From Lolium rigidum (taxonomy: Eukaryota > Streptophyta > Magnoliopsida > Poales > Poaceae), in contig NC_061508.1 of NCBI RefSeq assembly GCF_022539505.1, forward strand, positions 61,575,754 to 61,639,753: 64,000 bases of DNA, given 5' to 3'. Below the pieces are notes generated by a model, which worked only from the letters and a program-made list of their open reading frames with translations, was not told the DNA's origin and made no database searches. Position 1 is the stretch's first letter. Every line of letters starts with the position of its first letter. Positions 24,388-36,150 of this stretch are shown here, one piece after another. A program made the position numbers and the translations under genes.

Positions 24388-26990
24388 AGCATCCCCAAGC
24401 TTAGTTCTTCTCGTCCCGAGGAGGTAAAACGATAACAAAGATAATTTCTGAAGTGATATGCCATCATAACCTTGATCATACTATTTGTAAACATATGTAG
24501 TGAATGCAGCGATCAAAACAATGGTAATGACATGAGTAAACAAGTGAATCATAAAGCAAAGACTTTTCATGAATAGTACTTCAAGACAAGTATTAATAAG
24601 TCTTGCATAAGAGTTAACTCATAAAGCAATAAATCAAAGTAAAGGTATTGAAGCAACACAAAGGAAGATTAAGTTTCAGCGGTTGCTTTCAACTTGTAAC
24701 ATGTATATCTCATGGATAATTGTCAACATAGAGTAATATAACAAGTGCAATATGCAAGTATGTAGGAATCAATGCACAGTTCACACAAGTGTTTGCTTCT
24801 TGAGGTGGAGAGAAATAGGTGAACCGACTCAACATAAAAGTAAAAAGAATGGTCCTTCAAAGAGGAAAGCATCGATTGCTATATTTGTGCTAGAGCTTTT
24901 ATTTTGAAAACATGAAACAATTTTGTCAACGGTAGTAATAAAGCATATGGGTTATGTAAATTATATCTTACAAGTTGCAAGCCTCATGCATAGTATACTA
25001 ATAGTGCCCGCACCTTGTCCTAATTAGCTTGGACTACTCAGGATCTTTGCAATGCACATGTTTTAACCAAGTGTCACAATGGGGTACCTCCATGCCGCCC
25101 GTACAAAGGTCTAAGGAGAAAGCTCGCATTTTGGATTTCTCGCTTTTGATTATTCTCAACTTAGACATCCATACCGGGACAACATGGACAACGAGATAAT
25201 GGACTCCTCTTTAATGCATAAGCATGTGGCAACAATTATTATTCTCATATGAGATTGAGGATGTGTGTCCAAAGCTGAAACTTCCACCATGATTCATGGC
25301 TTTAGTTAGCGGCCCAATGTTCTTCTCTAACAATATGCATGCTCCAACCATTAAGGTGGTAGATCTCTCTTACTTCGGACAAGACGGACATGCATAGCAA
25401 CTCACATGATATTCAACAAAGAATAGTTGATGGCGTCCCCAGAAACATGGTTATCGCACAACAAGCAACTTAATAAGAGATAAAGTGCATAAGTACATAT
25501 TCAATACCACAATAGTTTTTTAGCTATTTGTCCCATGAGCTATATATTGCAAAGGTGAATGATGGAATTTTAAAGGTAGCACTCAAGCAATTTACTTTGG
25601 AATGGCGGATAAATACCATGTAGTAGGTAGGTATGGTGGACACAAATGGCATAGTAGTTGGCTCAAGGATTTTGGATGCATGAGAAGTATTCCCTCTCGA
25701 TACAAGGTTTAGGCTAGCAAGGTTATTTGAAACAAACACAAGGATGAACGGTACAGCAAAACTCAAATAAAAGACATATTGTAAACATTATAAGACTCCA
25801 TACCGTCTTCCTTGTTGTTCAAAACTCAATACTAGATGTTATCTAGACTCTAGAGAAACCAAATATGCAAACCAAATTAGCAAGCTCTAAGTATTTCTTC
25901 ATTAATGGGTGCAAAGTATATGATGCAAGAGCTTAAACATGAGCACAACAATTGCCAAGTATCAAATTATCCAAGACATTTTAGAATTACTACATGTAGC
26001 GTTTTCCAATTCCAACCATATAACAATTTAACGAAGAAGAAACTTCGCCATGAATACTATGAGTAGAGCCTAAGGACATATTTGTCCATATGCTACAGCG
26101 GAGCGTGTCTCTCTCCCATAAAGTGAATGCTAGGATCCATTTTATTCAAACAAAACAAAAAACAAAAACAAACCGACGCTCCAAGCAAAGTACATAAGAT
26201 GTGACGGAATAAAAATATAGTTTCGGGGAGGAACCTGATAATGTTATCGATGAAGAAGGGGATGCCTTGGGCATCCCCAAGCTTAGACGCTTGAGTCTTC
26301 TTAAAATATGCGAGGGTGAACCACGGGGCATCCCCAAGCTTAGAGCTTTCACTCTCCTTGATCATATTGCATCATACTCCTCTCTTGATCCTTGAAAACT
26401 TCCTCCACACCAAACTCGAAACAACTCATTAGAGGGTTAGTGCATAATAAAAATTCACATGTTCAGAGGTGACACAATCATTCTTAACACTTCTGGACAT
26501 TGCATAAAGCTACTTGGACATTAATGGATCAAAGAAATTCATCCAACATAGCAAAAGAGGCAATGCAAAATAAAAGGCAGAATCTGTCAAAACAGAACAG
26601 ATCCGTAAAGATGGATTTTATTAGGCCACCAGACTTGCTCAAATGAAAATTCTCAAATTTAATGAAAGTTGCGTACATATCTGAGGATCATGCACGTAAA
26701 TTGGCTTAATTTTCTGAGCTACCTACAGGGAGGTAGACCCAGATTCGTGACAGACAAAGAAATCCGGAACTCGCGCAGTAATCCAAATCTAGTACTTACT
26801 TTACTATCAAAGACTTTACTTGGCACAACAAAACTCAAAACTAAGATAAGGAGAGGTTGCTACAGTAGTAAACAACTTCCAAGACACAAATATAAAACAA
26901 AAATACTGGAGTAAAAACATGGGTTGTCTCCCATAAGCGCTTTTCTTTAACGCCTTTCGCCTAGGCGCGTAAAGTGTATCTCAAGTGACA
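24388..26990 (-). other. Non-coding interior of element A
   Basis: About 2.6 kb without any long frame. It is homologous, in inverse orientation, to 40712-43299 of element B. Shared landmarks are AAGCGCTTATGGGAGACAAC (26926-26945) and a doubled GGGGATGC..AAGCTT motif near 26258-26342. This is where pol would be expected in an autonomous relative. Confidence 0.75.
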
Positions 26991-27493
26991 TCAAAGGGTG
27001 GTGCACCTACAGCGGGGTTTGGAGTTTTCTCAACCATGCATAGTATATTGGATACATAAGTTTCAGCGTCTCCCTTTTCATTAGTCTTGGGCTTGCTACT
27101 CTCATCAAACAAATTTTCGGGAACAAGCCAAGCATAGTTATGTTCTAGTGCATCATTCATAGCTAGGAGTTTACATGGTATTGGTGCTTTGATCTCCCCA
27201 CCATCATTAATATTATTAGTGTACCTTATTCTATCCATGTCCATTTTTTCAAGGAGACCAACAAAATTAGTATGAGAACCAAGCTTATTAAATTTAGCGA
27301 AGACCTTTCTAGCCTCTCTTGCTAGACCACCAAATTCTCTAAGAAGGGTTTCTAAAACAAAATCTTTCTTTTCCCCCTCTTCCATATCACCAAGTGTAAG
27401 AAACATGTGTTGGATTATAGGATTGAGATTAACAAATTTAGTTTCCAACAAGCGAACTAAAGCGAGCAGCAGCAATTTCATAAGTAGGAGCAA
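26981..27493 (-). pseudogene. Athila-like gag, N-terminal fragment
   Basis: A 170-codon open frame encodes helical gag sequence (GDMEEGEKKDFVLETLLREF, REARKVFAKFNKLGSH) that ends in an acidic linker (LFDESSKPKTNEKGDAETYV) and an early stop. Residues after about 27000 run directly into the sequence that in element B follows the protease, so an internal deletion removed the gag C-terminus and protease. Upstream gag codons (27500-27640) are out of frame. Confidence 0.55.
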
Positions 27494-27834
27494 GTTCTAC
27501 CAAGTGCCTATCTTCAAAATCTTCAACGAGTACTAACATGGGTGAAAAATTCTTCTATATTGTTCCTCCCAATTATAGACCCTTGTCCTACCGGTATGTT
27601 CTTTGCGGTAAAATTAAAAGGAAACATGATGAAATAAGTAAAGTAAATGCAAGTAACTAATTTTTTTGTATTTTTGGATATAGCAAACAAGACAGTAAAT
27701 AAAGTAAAGCTAGCAACTAATTTTTTTGTGTTTTGATATAAGTGCAGCAAACAAAGTAGTAAATAAAATAAAGCAAGACAAAAACAAAGTAAAGAGGTTG
27801 AGAAGTGGAGACTCCCCTTGCGAGCGTGTCTTGA

Positions 27835-27853
27835 TCTCCCGGCAACGGCGCCA
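27835..27853 (-). promoter_or_regulatory. Primer-binding site of element A
   Basis: On the minus strand it reads TGGCGCCGTTGCCGGGAGA, ten bases after the LTR end at 27864. This TGGCGCCGTTGCC form is characteristic of the Athila lineage. Confidence 0.75.
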
Positions 27854-27863
27854 TAAATTTGCT

Positions 27864-29460
27864 TGATGCGTGTAGTTGACACGTCCGTTGGGAACCCCAA
27901 GAGGAAGGTGTGATGCGCACGGCGGCAAGTTTCCCTCGTAAAAAACCAAGGTTTAATCGAACCGAGTAGGAGTCAAGAAGCACGTTGAAGGTTGATGGCG
28001 GCGGGATGTAGTGCGGCGCAACACCGGAGATTCCGGCGCCAACGTGGAACCCGCACAACACAACCAAAGTACTTTGCCCCAACGAAACAAGTGAGGTTGT
28101 CAATCTCACCGGCTTGCTGTAACAAAGGATTAACCGAATTGTGTGGAAGATGATTGTTTGCGAGAGAAAACAAGTAAAACAAGTATTGCGACGAGATTTG
28201 TATTTCAAGTATTAAAAGAATAGACCGGGGTCCACAGTTCACTAGAGGTGTCTCTCCCATAAGATAAAAGCATGTTGGGTGAACAAATTACAGTCGGGCA
28301 ATTGACAAATAGAGAGGGCATAACAATGCACATACATGGCATGATAAGTATAGTGAGATTTAATTGGGCATTATGACAAAGTACATAGACCGCCATCCAA
28401 CCGCATCTATGCCTAAAAAGTCCACCTTCGAGGTTATCGTCCGAACCCCTTCCGAGTATTAAGTTGCAAAGCAACGGACAATTGCATTAAGTATGGTGCG
28501 TAATGTAATCAACAACTACATCCTCGGATATAGCGCCAATGTTTTATCCCTAGTGGCAACAAGCACAACACAACCTTAGAACTTTCATCACATCGTCCCA
28601 GGTGTCAATGCGAGGCATGAACCCACTATCGAGCATAAATACTCCCTCTTGGAGTTAAAAGCAAAAACTTGGCCGAGCCTCTACTAGTAACGGAGAGCAT
28701 GCAAGATCATAAACAACACATATGTAATAACTTGATAATTAACATAACATGGTATTCTCTATCCATCGGATCCCGACAAACACAACATAGAGTATTACGG
28801 ATAGATGATCTTGATCATGTTAGGCAGCTCACAAGATCCAACAATGAAGCACAATGAGGAGAAGACAACCATCTAGCTACTGCTATGGACCCATAGTCCG
28901 GGGGTGAACTACTCACTCATCACTCCGGAGGCGACCATGGCGGTGTAGAGTCCTCCGGGAGATGAATCCCCTCTCCGGCAGGGTGCCGGAGGAGATCTCC
29001 GAATCCCCGAGATGGGATTGGCGGCGGCGGCGTCTCGGTAAGGTTTTCCGTATCGTGGTTCTTCGCATCGGGGGTTTCGCGACGGAGGCTTTAAGTAGGC
29101 GGAAGGGCAGAGTCGGGGGCCGACGAGGGGCCCACACCACGGGCGGCGCGGGCCCCCTTGGCCGCGCCGCCTTGTGGTTTGGCCACCTCGTGGCCCCACT
29201 TCGTATGCTCTTCGGTCTTCCGGAAGGTTCGTGGCGAAATAGGCCCCCGGGTCTTCGTTTCGTCCAATTCCGAGAATATTTTGTTACTAGGATTTCGAAA
29301 CCAAAAACAGCAGAAACAAGAATCGGCACTTCGGCATCTTGTTAATAGGTTAGTTCCAGAAAATGCACGAATATGACATAAAGTGTGCATAAAACATGTA
29401 GGTATCATCAATAATATGGCATAGAACATAAGAAATTATCGATACGTCGGAGATGTATCA
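27864..29460 (-). repeat. Element A LTR (5' LTR in element orientation)
   Basis: About 1597 bp. It begins at 27864 in window orientation next to the primer site and ends ATGTATCA at 29460. It contains the U3/R/U5 of a promoter-bearing LTR. I did not find a strong TATA box; an ACTTAAAG word lies in the expected zone. Confidence 0.85.
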
Positions 29461-30232
29461 TCCCTCAAACAAATGAGGGGGAAATGAAGAACGCTTCGGT
29501 GAGGATGTAGATCGGTGTCTTCTCCTTCGAATCTCCAAAGATCAAGAGTTTTGGTTGGGGGAGGAAGGAGATCTTGCAAATCTTGTGTTCTTGAGGTGGC
29601 TCTAATGGTGGTGAAGCTTGGCAGATTTTTCTTGCAATGATTGAGCAACTTGTCCCTTTGGAGAAGAGAGCCTATGATTGGAGCTCTCAGATCTGACCGT
29701 TGGGGCGAAATCCACTAACACCGGAAGTTCCGGCCAGGAGGGCCGGAAGTTCGACTGCACAGGAAGTACCGGCCAGGAGGGCCGGAACTTCCGCCTTCGT
29801 CAGACATCCAGTTCAGAAGATGTTTGGGCGGAACTAGGGCGGAACTTCCGGTGATCGGAAGTTCCGGCCAAGTTCCGGCCAAGTTCCGGAATTGTGAGAA
29901 AACCTTACTGGACTATACTGAGCCACAAAACGAGAATTCCGGAACTTGTCCGGAAGTTGGGCGGAAGTTCCGCTGACCGGAACTTCCGGCCAACTCCACC
30001 GGAACTTCCGGTCAGGGAAAAAACAACTGCACACAGAACTGCGCTGAGAGGCTTCTGCTGAACGTACCAGGGCGGAAGTTCCGCCTGCAGGGGCCGGAAC
30101 TTCCGCCAGAAACAAAAAGACCTTCAGAACTTCAGAACAGCCATACCATTTCACCGATCAAATATATTTCTCGAAAACTTGTACCTGTCTACATCAACAC
30201 ACATAAATATATACTTAGTGTTGACATCAAAC
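29461..30232 (-). mobile_element. LTR-like segment rich in CCGGAAGTTCCGG motifs
   Basis: In minus orientation it starts TGTTTGATGTCAAC (30232) like a retrotransposon LTR. It then holds a cluster of near-palindromic CCGGAAGTTCCGG / CGGAACTTCCG words (29719-30110, more than a dozen half-sites), followed by a region with CAAGAACACAAG-type U5 sequence. Internal sequence of the parent element is not adjacent, so it is a solo or truncated LTR. Confidence 0.45.
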
Positions 30233-30421
30233 ACACAAAACCCAAAAGGGCGGGAAATGTTCTTTCAGCTGCGCCATGGCAGGCCTCGACGGGGCAGGAA
30301 TGGCGGGGGGGGGGGGGGGGGAGAACGCGCGGGAAAGTTCCCACGTGCAACAGGGTTCCCGCGCGCGCGAAAAGGCCTGGGGCGCGCACTCGCGCCCAAG
30401 TTTCCCGCCAAGGCCACCGGC

Positions 30422-30428
30422 TATAAAA
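30422..30428 (+). promoter_or_regulatory. TATA box of the GC-rich gene-like unit
   Basis: TATAAAA lies in a GC-rich promoter-like stretch, about 87 bases before the ATG at 30515. A run of 17 G lies upstream at 30305-30321. Confidence 0.5.
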
Positions 30429-30514
30429 GACGGCGTGCGTGGCCTCGCAGACCTCACCCGCTCCGCCGTCCTCTCCCCTCTACCTTCTCCGGCGCCCTCT
30501 CCTCTTCCACCGCC

Positions 30515-31317
30515 ATGCCGCGCACCCTGCAGACCACGTGGGCCAAGCTCTTCCTCGCCGCCCGCGCTAGGTTCCCGCAGATGGAGGAGGATGAGCAGCA
30601 GGCCGCGCAGTGGGTCACCGACGACGAGGCGATCCGCGTCGCGGCCGAGGGGGCGGCGAAGAAGGCAGAGGACGCGGAGCTGGTGGAGGCGGCTGTGGAC
30701 GGCTGACACGAGGCCTACGACGGATGGTACGAGGCCGCGGAGGAGGGGCCTGACCCCGCCGCCGAGGAGGAGGCGGATGCCGTCGCGGCCGCCGACGGGG
30801 AGGAGGCCGTCCACGACCACGAGATGGCGAAGCTCAACGTCGCCATCGAGGAGCGTATCGCCGAGCTCACGCTCGATACGAGGGAGCACGAGGCCTCCGT
30901 CCGGGCCGGTCGCCACCGTTTAGGCGACCTCCTCGGCCGGAAGAACGATCTCATCGCTCAGCAAGCAGCCCGCCGCCTCCTCCAGCTGCCCTCGCCCGAC
31001 CGACCGACGAGGAGGTTGCGGAGGCGGAACTCGGCTGACAAGAGCGCTGGCGTCGCCAGCAGGCGAACCACGAGGCCCGGGATGCCGGCCGCGTCCGCCT
31101 CGAGGCACGGGACGTGGTCGAACGCGCCGAGCGCGTTGTGTGGGAGCTCGGGTCGTGGGAGAAGCGGGCCGTGATGCCGCAGGAGGCGGAGCGTGCCGAA
31201 GCTGCGAGAAGGGCCAGGAGGAGGGCAGACGCGAAGGAACGCCGGCCGCCGCCGGGCCACCCAGCTGACAAAGCTGGACTGGAATCCTTACGCGTACAGG
31301 TCGCCCGCGTCGAGTGA
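30515..31317 (+). pseudogene. Ala/Glu/Arg-rich helical protein gene, broken
   Basis: Starts MPRTLQTTWAKLFLAARARF after a TATA box and CT-rich leader, with an ATG in good context (CCGCCATGCCG). An in-frame TGA at 30704-30706 interrupts it. The same frame continues with strongly helical, charged sequence (KLNVAIEERIAELTLDTREHE). It shifts frame near 30980-31010 and goes on with another TGA at about 31034, then RVRLEARDVVERAERVVWEL, to a stop near 31317. Two stops plus one shift over about 265 codons indicate a recently dead coiled-coil gene. I do not recognise the family; it could be a gene carried by a transposon. Confidence 0.45.
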
Positions 31318-31937
31318 AATCCACGGTCCCAGCGGCGAGGCCGACGAGGCCCTACGTAGCAGGCTAGTAGTAGGTAGTATTAAGAAAAATATAATATGTT
31401 TAATTTTAATGAAATATGTCCCTATGACACGTGGGTTAGGGAAGGACAAGGGGAGTACGCGAGCGGCCAGCTATCGGCGTCTGCAGCTACAGAAACGCAG
31501 CTCGGACTTGGACCGGGTTTAGGTCATCCCGAACACCGCGACCATTCACATTTAGAATGAGTGACTGTGTTGAGCCGCCTTTTTATCCGTTTTGACTCAT
31601 TCGTACGCGCGGACGCGGGATCGCCGGCTGGGCACCACTCCTTAGCCTCGACCGGACAGGGCCCATACAGACAAAGTATGGAAGCGCAAAAGCAGATACA
31701 GGTTGCACAAGGCGTCAGATAAAATATTTCTCGCGACGCCTCTGCCAGGCTTCTTCTCTTTCTTCTTGCTTTGTCGGGCTAATTTTACCGCCGGTCAAAT
31801 CTCATCTCACCGTCAGAAATAAAACAAGCAAACAGCCACGTCATGGCCGGCGACGACCAAACCGAGACCTCGCCCCCGCCCCCGCCCTCGCCCTCGGTCT
31901 CCCCCCAGTGTTCTCCCTCCACGCGTCGGCGTCGGCG
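31318..31937. other. Spacer and promoter region of the metallophosphoesterase gene
   Basis: The segment 31550-31620 (CCGTTTTGACTCATTCGTACGCGCGGACGCGGG) looks like transposon-associated repeat. 31800-31937 is a CCTCGCCC-rich 5' leader. No other gene is visible. Confidence 0.35.
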
Positions 31938-34390
31938 ATGGCGGCATGGCCGAACCCGTATCTTCCGCTCCTCCTCATCGCCGCCCTGCTCGCCTTCGAG
32001 GACTGGCTCTCCACGCCTTCCTGCTCCGGCGGCTCGCCCGCCCTCCACCCTGCCTCCGGCGACCTCAGGGCCATGTTGGTCGCCGACCTGATGCTCCTTG
32101 GTTCGGATGCTACACACGCCGACCGCTTCTTCCGATATCACCTCATGTCCAAGCTAATCACAGTAAGTTATCCGTGATCAGATTCAGATGCGAGCGACCC
32201 AAATTTTCCCGAGTTGTTTTTTTGTGTGTGTCTGCATGCTAAAGTTCCCATGTATACCACATCCACATGTACCTGTTATATAGGCTGAACGTGGGGAAAT
32301 TGGAATTTTTCATAACTGTTCAAGTGATTCATGCCCTTTACTATTGTACTGGCGCAGAGAGATAACTGATTGGGCCAATTTGGACTCGCAGAGCAATGTC
32401 ATAGGCTAATTACTCTTCTTCATTTAGTAGGAATCAGCTGCTTATTTCACCTTATTATAGTAAGTTGTTCACTACACTGCAGTGCTCAAACTTTAGGAAG
32501 CTATTGTCCTTTTAGGTATGTATAAGACTGTTTATATTTTGTCATGGATGCTATTTTCACTTTTCAGTCATATAATTTGCAATGTCATTTCATATACGAG
32601 GCAGATTATTAAAGTCTAACTCTATCAGCTTTTGGATGGGCACTACTGCTATACACACTTATGCTTATCACTCTCTCTATGGCGCAAAAGCTTAATTTGG
32701 ATTGTTATGCCTTTTCCAGAAATCTATTCAGACAACGAATCCAGATATGATCATAGTCCTTGGGGACATCTCAGCAAAGGGTTCAGAGCAGAGCGAGAGC
32801 AAATGGGTAGCTGTTCTTGAACAGTTTGAGGGGATACTGGGGCAGTACTCTTCCCTTCCTATTCATATTGTGTTAGGTGATAAAGATGTGGGCGGATGTT
32901 TGAGTTTGGATGGTAAATTGGTGCACCGTATGGCCAATCATTTGCCAGGATTAGATTCAAGTGGTTGTGGTTCCTTTGAGATTAGTAATACCAGTTTTTT
33001 GTCTTTAAATGCGATTGCACTGCTCTGTGGTGACAACACGTTGCGGTTCAGCGTTGAGAAGGTTATGGAGATGGAAAGCCATTGTTTCCAAAGGAAAAGG
33101 TTAAACGGACCACAACATTATCATCTGGGAAGTGAAAAACAACAAGATTCCGATGCCCACAGTTGGAGACAAAACAGCATGACTTCGGGATCTGGTCCAA
33201 TCATTTTACTCCATATTCCACTACATAAGTCCGATAAGTCTGATGGAGGAATCATCGGTGTCCCCATATTTCCAGAGGGAGCTGTCTCAGATCATCCTCT
33301 GGTTTCCTTGAGTTCGAAAGAAAGGTAAAATTTAGATATTATGTATCATGAGTTAAGGCACAATTCATTTTCCCTTTTTGTGAAATTCATAACTCATGTT
33401 CTATACCAATGCTATATCCTGTTTCCATCATTATGTAAGATTGTCATTTTGAAAAGCACATGATACATTCTGTGCATATTTAAACTTACCCCCTCCATTC
33501 AGTATTGTAAGACTTTTTAGAACATGAGTGAACAGAAGTATTTAACTATTACATGTTAACTTTTCCCACACGCTGAAACGCGTCTAAAAGGTCAAAATAT
33601 CTAAAAGGTCTTACAGTAGTTAACGGAGGAAGTATGCAACTATTACATGTGAACTTTTCCCCTCCATTCATTCAGTGTCTTTCTGTACTGCTTGCCTTCA
33701 ATTTTGGAATAATAATTGTCTTGAATGTGCAATTTTGTGCCACTGTTCTCTGTGTTGCCCTGAGTATTGGGGTGATTATCATATTGACTGTAATCTAATC
33801 CTGCAGTGGAAATGATGGCACAAGGCTGTATGATCAACTGCATACCCTCCCTGCAAATTCAACTCAGTATATTCTTCAGGCACTTAAACCAAGGTTAGTC
33901 CTCAGTATACCGCCGTAGTTTGTATAGCTGTGAGTTGAATTACTTATAACTGCTAAAGGTGATTCTTTTGTTGCATTGTTTACCTGCTTCAATTTTTCAG
34001 TTACTTGTGGTAAATTACTAGTCAAAAAAGGAGAATAATATTTTGTTCGATATGCTTGTTGAAACAAATCATATTGAGTTTCTTCCTCATAGGAATGCAC
34101 GACTGCACGTGAAGTCATACTATCATTTCTTGTTCCGCAGGATTATATTTAGTGCTCATGCTCATAGCTTCTCAGACTACACCCACGCTGATGGGACAAG
34201 GGAAGTAACAGTGCCTGCCATGACATGGAAGAAGAGTGGAGTGCCAGGTTTTGTCATCGCAACATTTGGACAGAAAGGGGCTGTATCTGTGAAGTGCTGC
34301 TCGCTAGCTCAGGAATGGTACATAGTGACAGGATATTCAGCATTTTTGTTCCTAACAGCTCTTGCAGTAAGATGGTCACATTGGATGTGA
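31938..34390 (+). CDS. Metallophosphoesterase, MPPE1/PGAP5-like (calcineurin-like superfamily)
   Basis: Exons 31938-32162, 32720-33324, 33807-33893 and 34141-34390 join in phase to 388 aa. An N-terminal hydrophobic segment (PYLPLLLIAALLAF, about residues 6-19) and a C-terminal one (VTGYSAFLFLTALAV, about residues 368-382) suggest an ER/Golgi membrane protein, as for yeast Cdc1 and animal MPPE1, which trims ethanolamine phosphate from GPI anchors. Recognisable blocks are VADLMLLG, MIIVLGDISAKGSE, IHIVLGDKDVGG, ILLHIPLHK and SAHAHSFSDYTH. Compared with the animal family the first His of D-x-H is Met, and the GNHD block reads GDKD, while the later His residues remain. The reaction in plants is therefore uncertain. 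The frame is intact. A Stowaway MITE sits in intron 2. Confidence 0.88.
33489..33632. mobile_element. Stowaway-type MITE in intron 2 of the metallophosphoesterase gene
   Basis: A 144-bp element with imperfect terminal inverted repeats (CCCCCTCCATTCAGTATTGT at the left; complement of AGTTAACGGAGGAAG at the right), flanked by TA on both sides (33487-33488 and 33633-33634). It resembles the mariner-related family of which a larger relative lies at 49106-55013. Confidence 0.75.
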
Positions 34391-35230
34391 AATGGAAGTA
34401 CTGAAATTATTTCAAGGTATGATTGGTCCTTTGTCTTTTCTTTAAACGTGTTTTACATATATTCATTTCTTGTATGATGGCTGTGTGTCTAGTATTACTG
34501 TATTAGGCCTCACCATTGCCTCTATTTGTTTTCAACAAATCCCAATATAACATAGTTTGAATGAAAACCCAAAGTTCAGGTCTACTGGAGTTTCATTAAT
34601 TTTTTCAAAACATTTTTTTTCACAAGCACATACAGATCCCGACGCCGTACCTGTAAATTTTCAGAAGATCTTTTTTTATTCTGAAAAATTGTGTGGATCT
34701 ATAATGGAGGTATTATTTGCTATTTGTTGAAATTTTACAGAAATTAAGTTACTAATTATTGAAATTTTACAGGAATGTAGCTCACATCTGGGTCTCCTTA
34801 CATAATTTCTTGGAACTTCGAAATACGATTCTTCATTTATTGAAAAATGATCGGGCCCCGAGACACCTGGGAGCAAACCACAGTACTCAGAGTCTGAACT
34901 CATATAGTGAAGCTATTCTCAAGTCCATTCCACAGTTATACTCAGAGTATTTGAGTGGGACACTTCAGCAATCAGCTCCAAACCTTCTGTTGCTCAGCTG
35001 ATGTGATTACAAGGTGCTACTGCAATTCATTAGCTTATTGGCTTTTATTCTTTGTATACAGCTGTACAAGTAGACCAGGACTGGTTGCTTGCTGCATGTA
35101 TTTATTGTGGTTTTGTTATACCGACAACAATAGGGAGCTGGAAGCTTGAGCAGATACTTCAGAGTCAACCTCTTGTCATAGATCAGAGCCGCTTTTAACA
35201 TTGATGGCGTACTTCAGGTCCTCATATGGG
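34391..35230 (+). other. Spliced 3' UTR region of the metallophosphoesterase gene
   Basis: A donor (TTCAAG|GTATGA, 34416/34417) lies 26 bases after the stop, with an acceptor TTTTACAG at 34765-34772. A second possible intron runs from about 35013 (ACAAG|GTGCTAC) to about 35132 (ACAATAG). The exon 34773-35012 happens to be open (to TGA at 34999-35001) but has no start linked to it. An alternative C-terminal exon cannot be excluded. Confidence 0.4.
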
Positions 35231-36034
35231 GTGACCTCCTTTCACTGAAAGCTGAATGAGGTGATTATGATACTTGTAGTAAGAAGAAGCTTACATAATT
35301 GCCAAAAAAAATTCGATACCGCCTTTGATTAAAATACTAAAAGTACATAGTTTGACTTGCATTCTCAAACTAGATCGATTAAAGCTGATTTGTGTCCTTA
35401 TAGTGCCGCAAAGTTGATTTATGGGGATTTATGGATTTGGTAGGATATTTACTGCATGATGATTGGTTACCAGGTTTCCTACTCCTACTGTTCTACAGTA
35501 ATTATTGACCGGGAAGGTAACGTTCACCAGGTTGTGCCTTGAAGACTGCAAGCTGGATATTGAAAGGTAGTGTGTAGATTATAGATCGTTATTGTCTGCT
35601 ATGCGATGGTGGTACTGCATGGTTGTCCAGACTCTGAAGAGCACCAAACATCACGAGCAGTGGCTTCTTCCTGGATAGTCAATGCGTTCCTCCGAGACTG
35701 GGACTGCCAAGTTGGACACCTCCTGATTTTACACTCCGTGAGGTTGCACAAGCATAACCGTCATTTGACTGCTCATTTTTAATGCAGCTTCTCATGTGAA
35801 GTTGCGAAGTAAGTATCGTGTAAATATTGAGCTGTTGTTAGAAACTACATTGAAACAGTGGATCAAGAAACTAACAGAAGCATTCTACAAGCATTGCATC
35901 TACAGTGCTGCTAAGCTTAGCAATTTCTTCTTTGCTTGAGATAATTTAGCACTTTTAAGATTTCTTCCCTCCCAATTCTCCAACATGCAGTCAAGGAATT
36001 TAAGTAGGCTGCCGAATTTCAAGGTATAACCGGT
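35231..36034. other. Spacer without recognised features
   Basis: AT-rich sequence with no supported frame on either strand. It may contain distal 3' UTR of the upstream gene. Confidence 0.3.
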
Positions 36035-36150
36035 TATCCTATTTTCCAGGGTGTCGGTGCCCTTGCACTGCCTGATAAATACACAGTATCTATATCCTAT
36101 TTTCCAGGGTGTCGGTGCCCTTGCACTGCCTGATAAATACACAATATCTA
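36035..36150. repeat. 58-bp tandem duplication
   Basis: Two adjacent copies (36035-36092 and 36093-36150) start TATCCTATTTTCCAGGG and differ at one base (ACACAGTATC versus ACACAATATC). Confidence 0.9.

Larger units (their letters stand above)
22788..29460 (-). mobile_element. Athila-like Ty3/gypsy retrotransposon A, both LTRs, internally deleted
   Basis: Two LTRs of about 1.6 kb (22788-24387 and 27864-29460) flank a 3.5-kb interior. In minus orientation the LTRs start TGATAC and end GCATCA. The primer site TGGCGCCGTTGCC is at 27835-27853, and the polypurine stretch AAGCTTGGGGATGCT abuts the other LTR. The interior holds only a gag N-terminal part and a long non-coding stretch; protease, RT, RNase H and integrase are absent. 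Flanks read ACCCT (22784-22788) and TCCCT (29461-29465), a near-match for a 5-bp target duplication. The LTR type is common in cereal genomes (Sabrina-like by memory, unverified). Confidence 0.85.
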
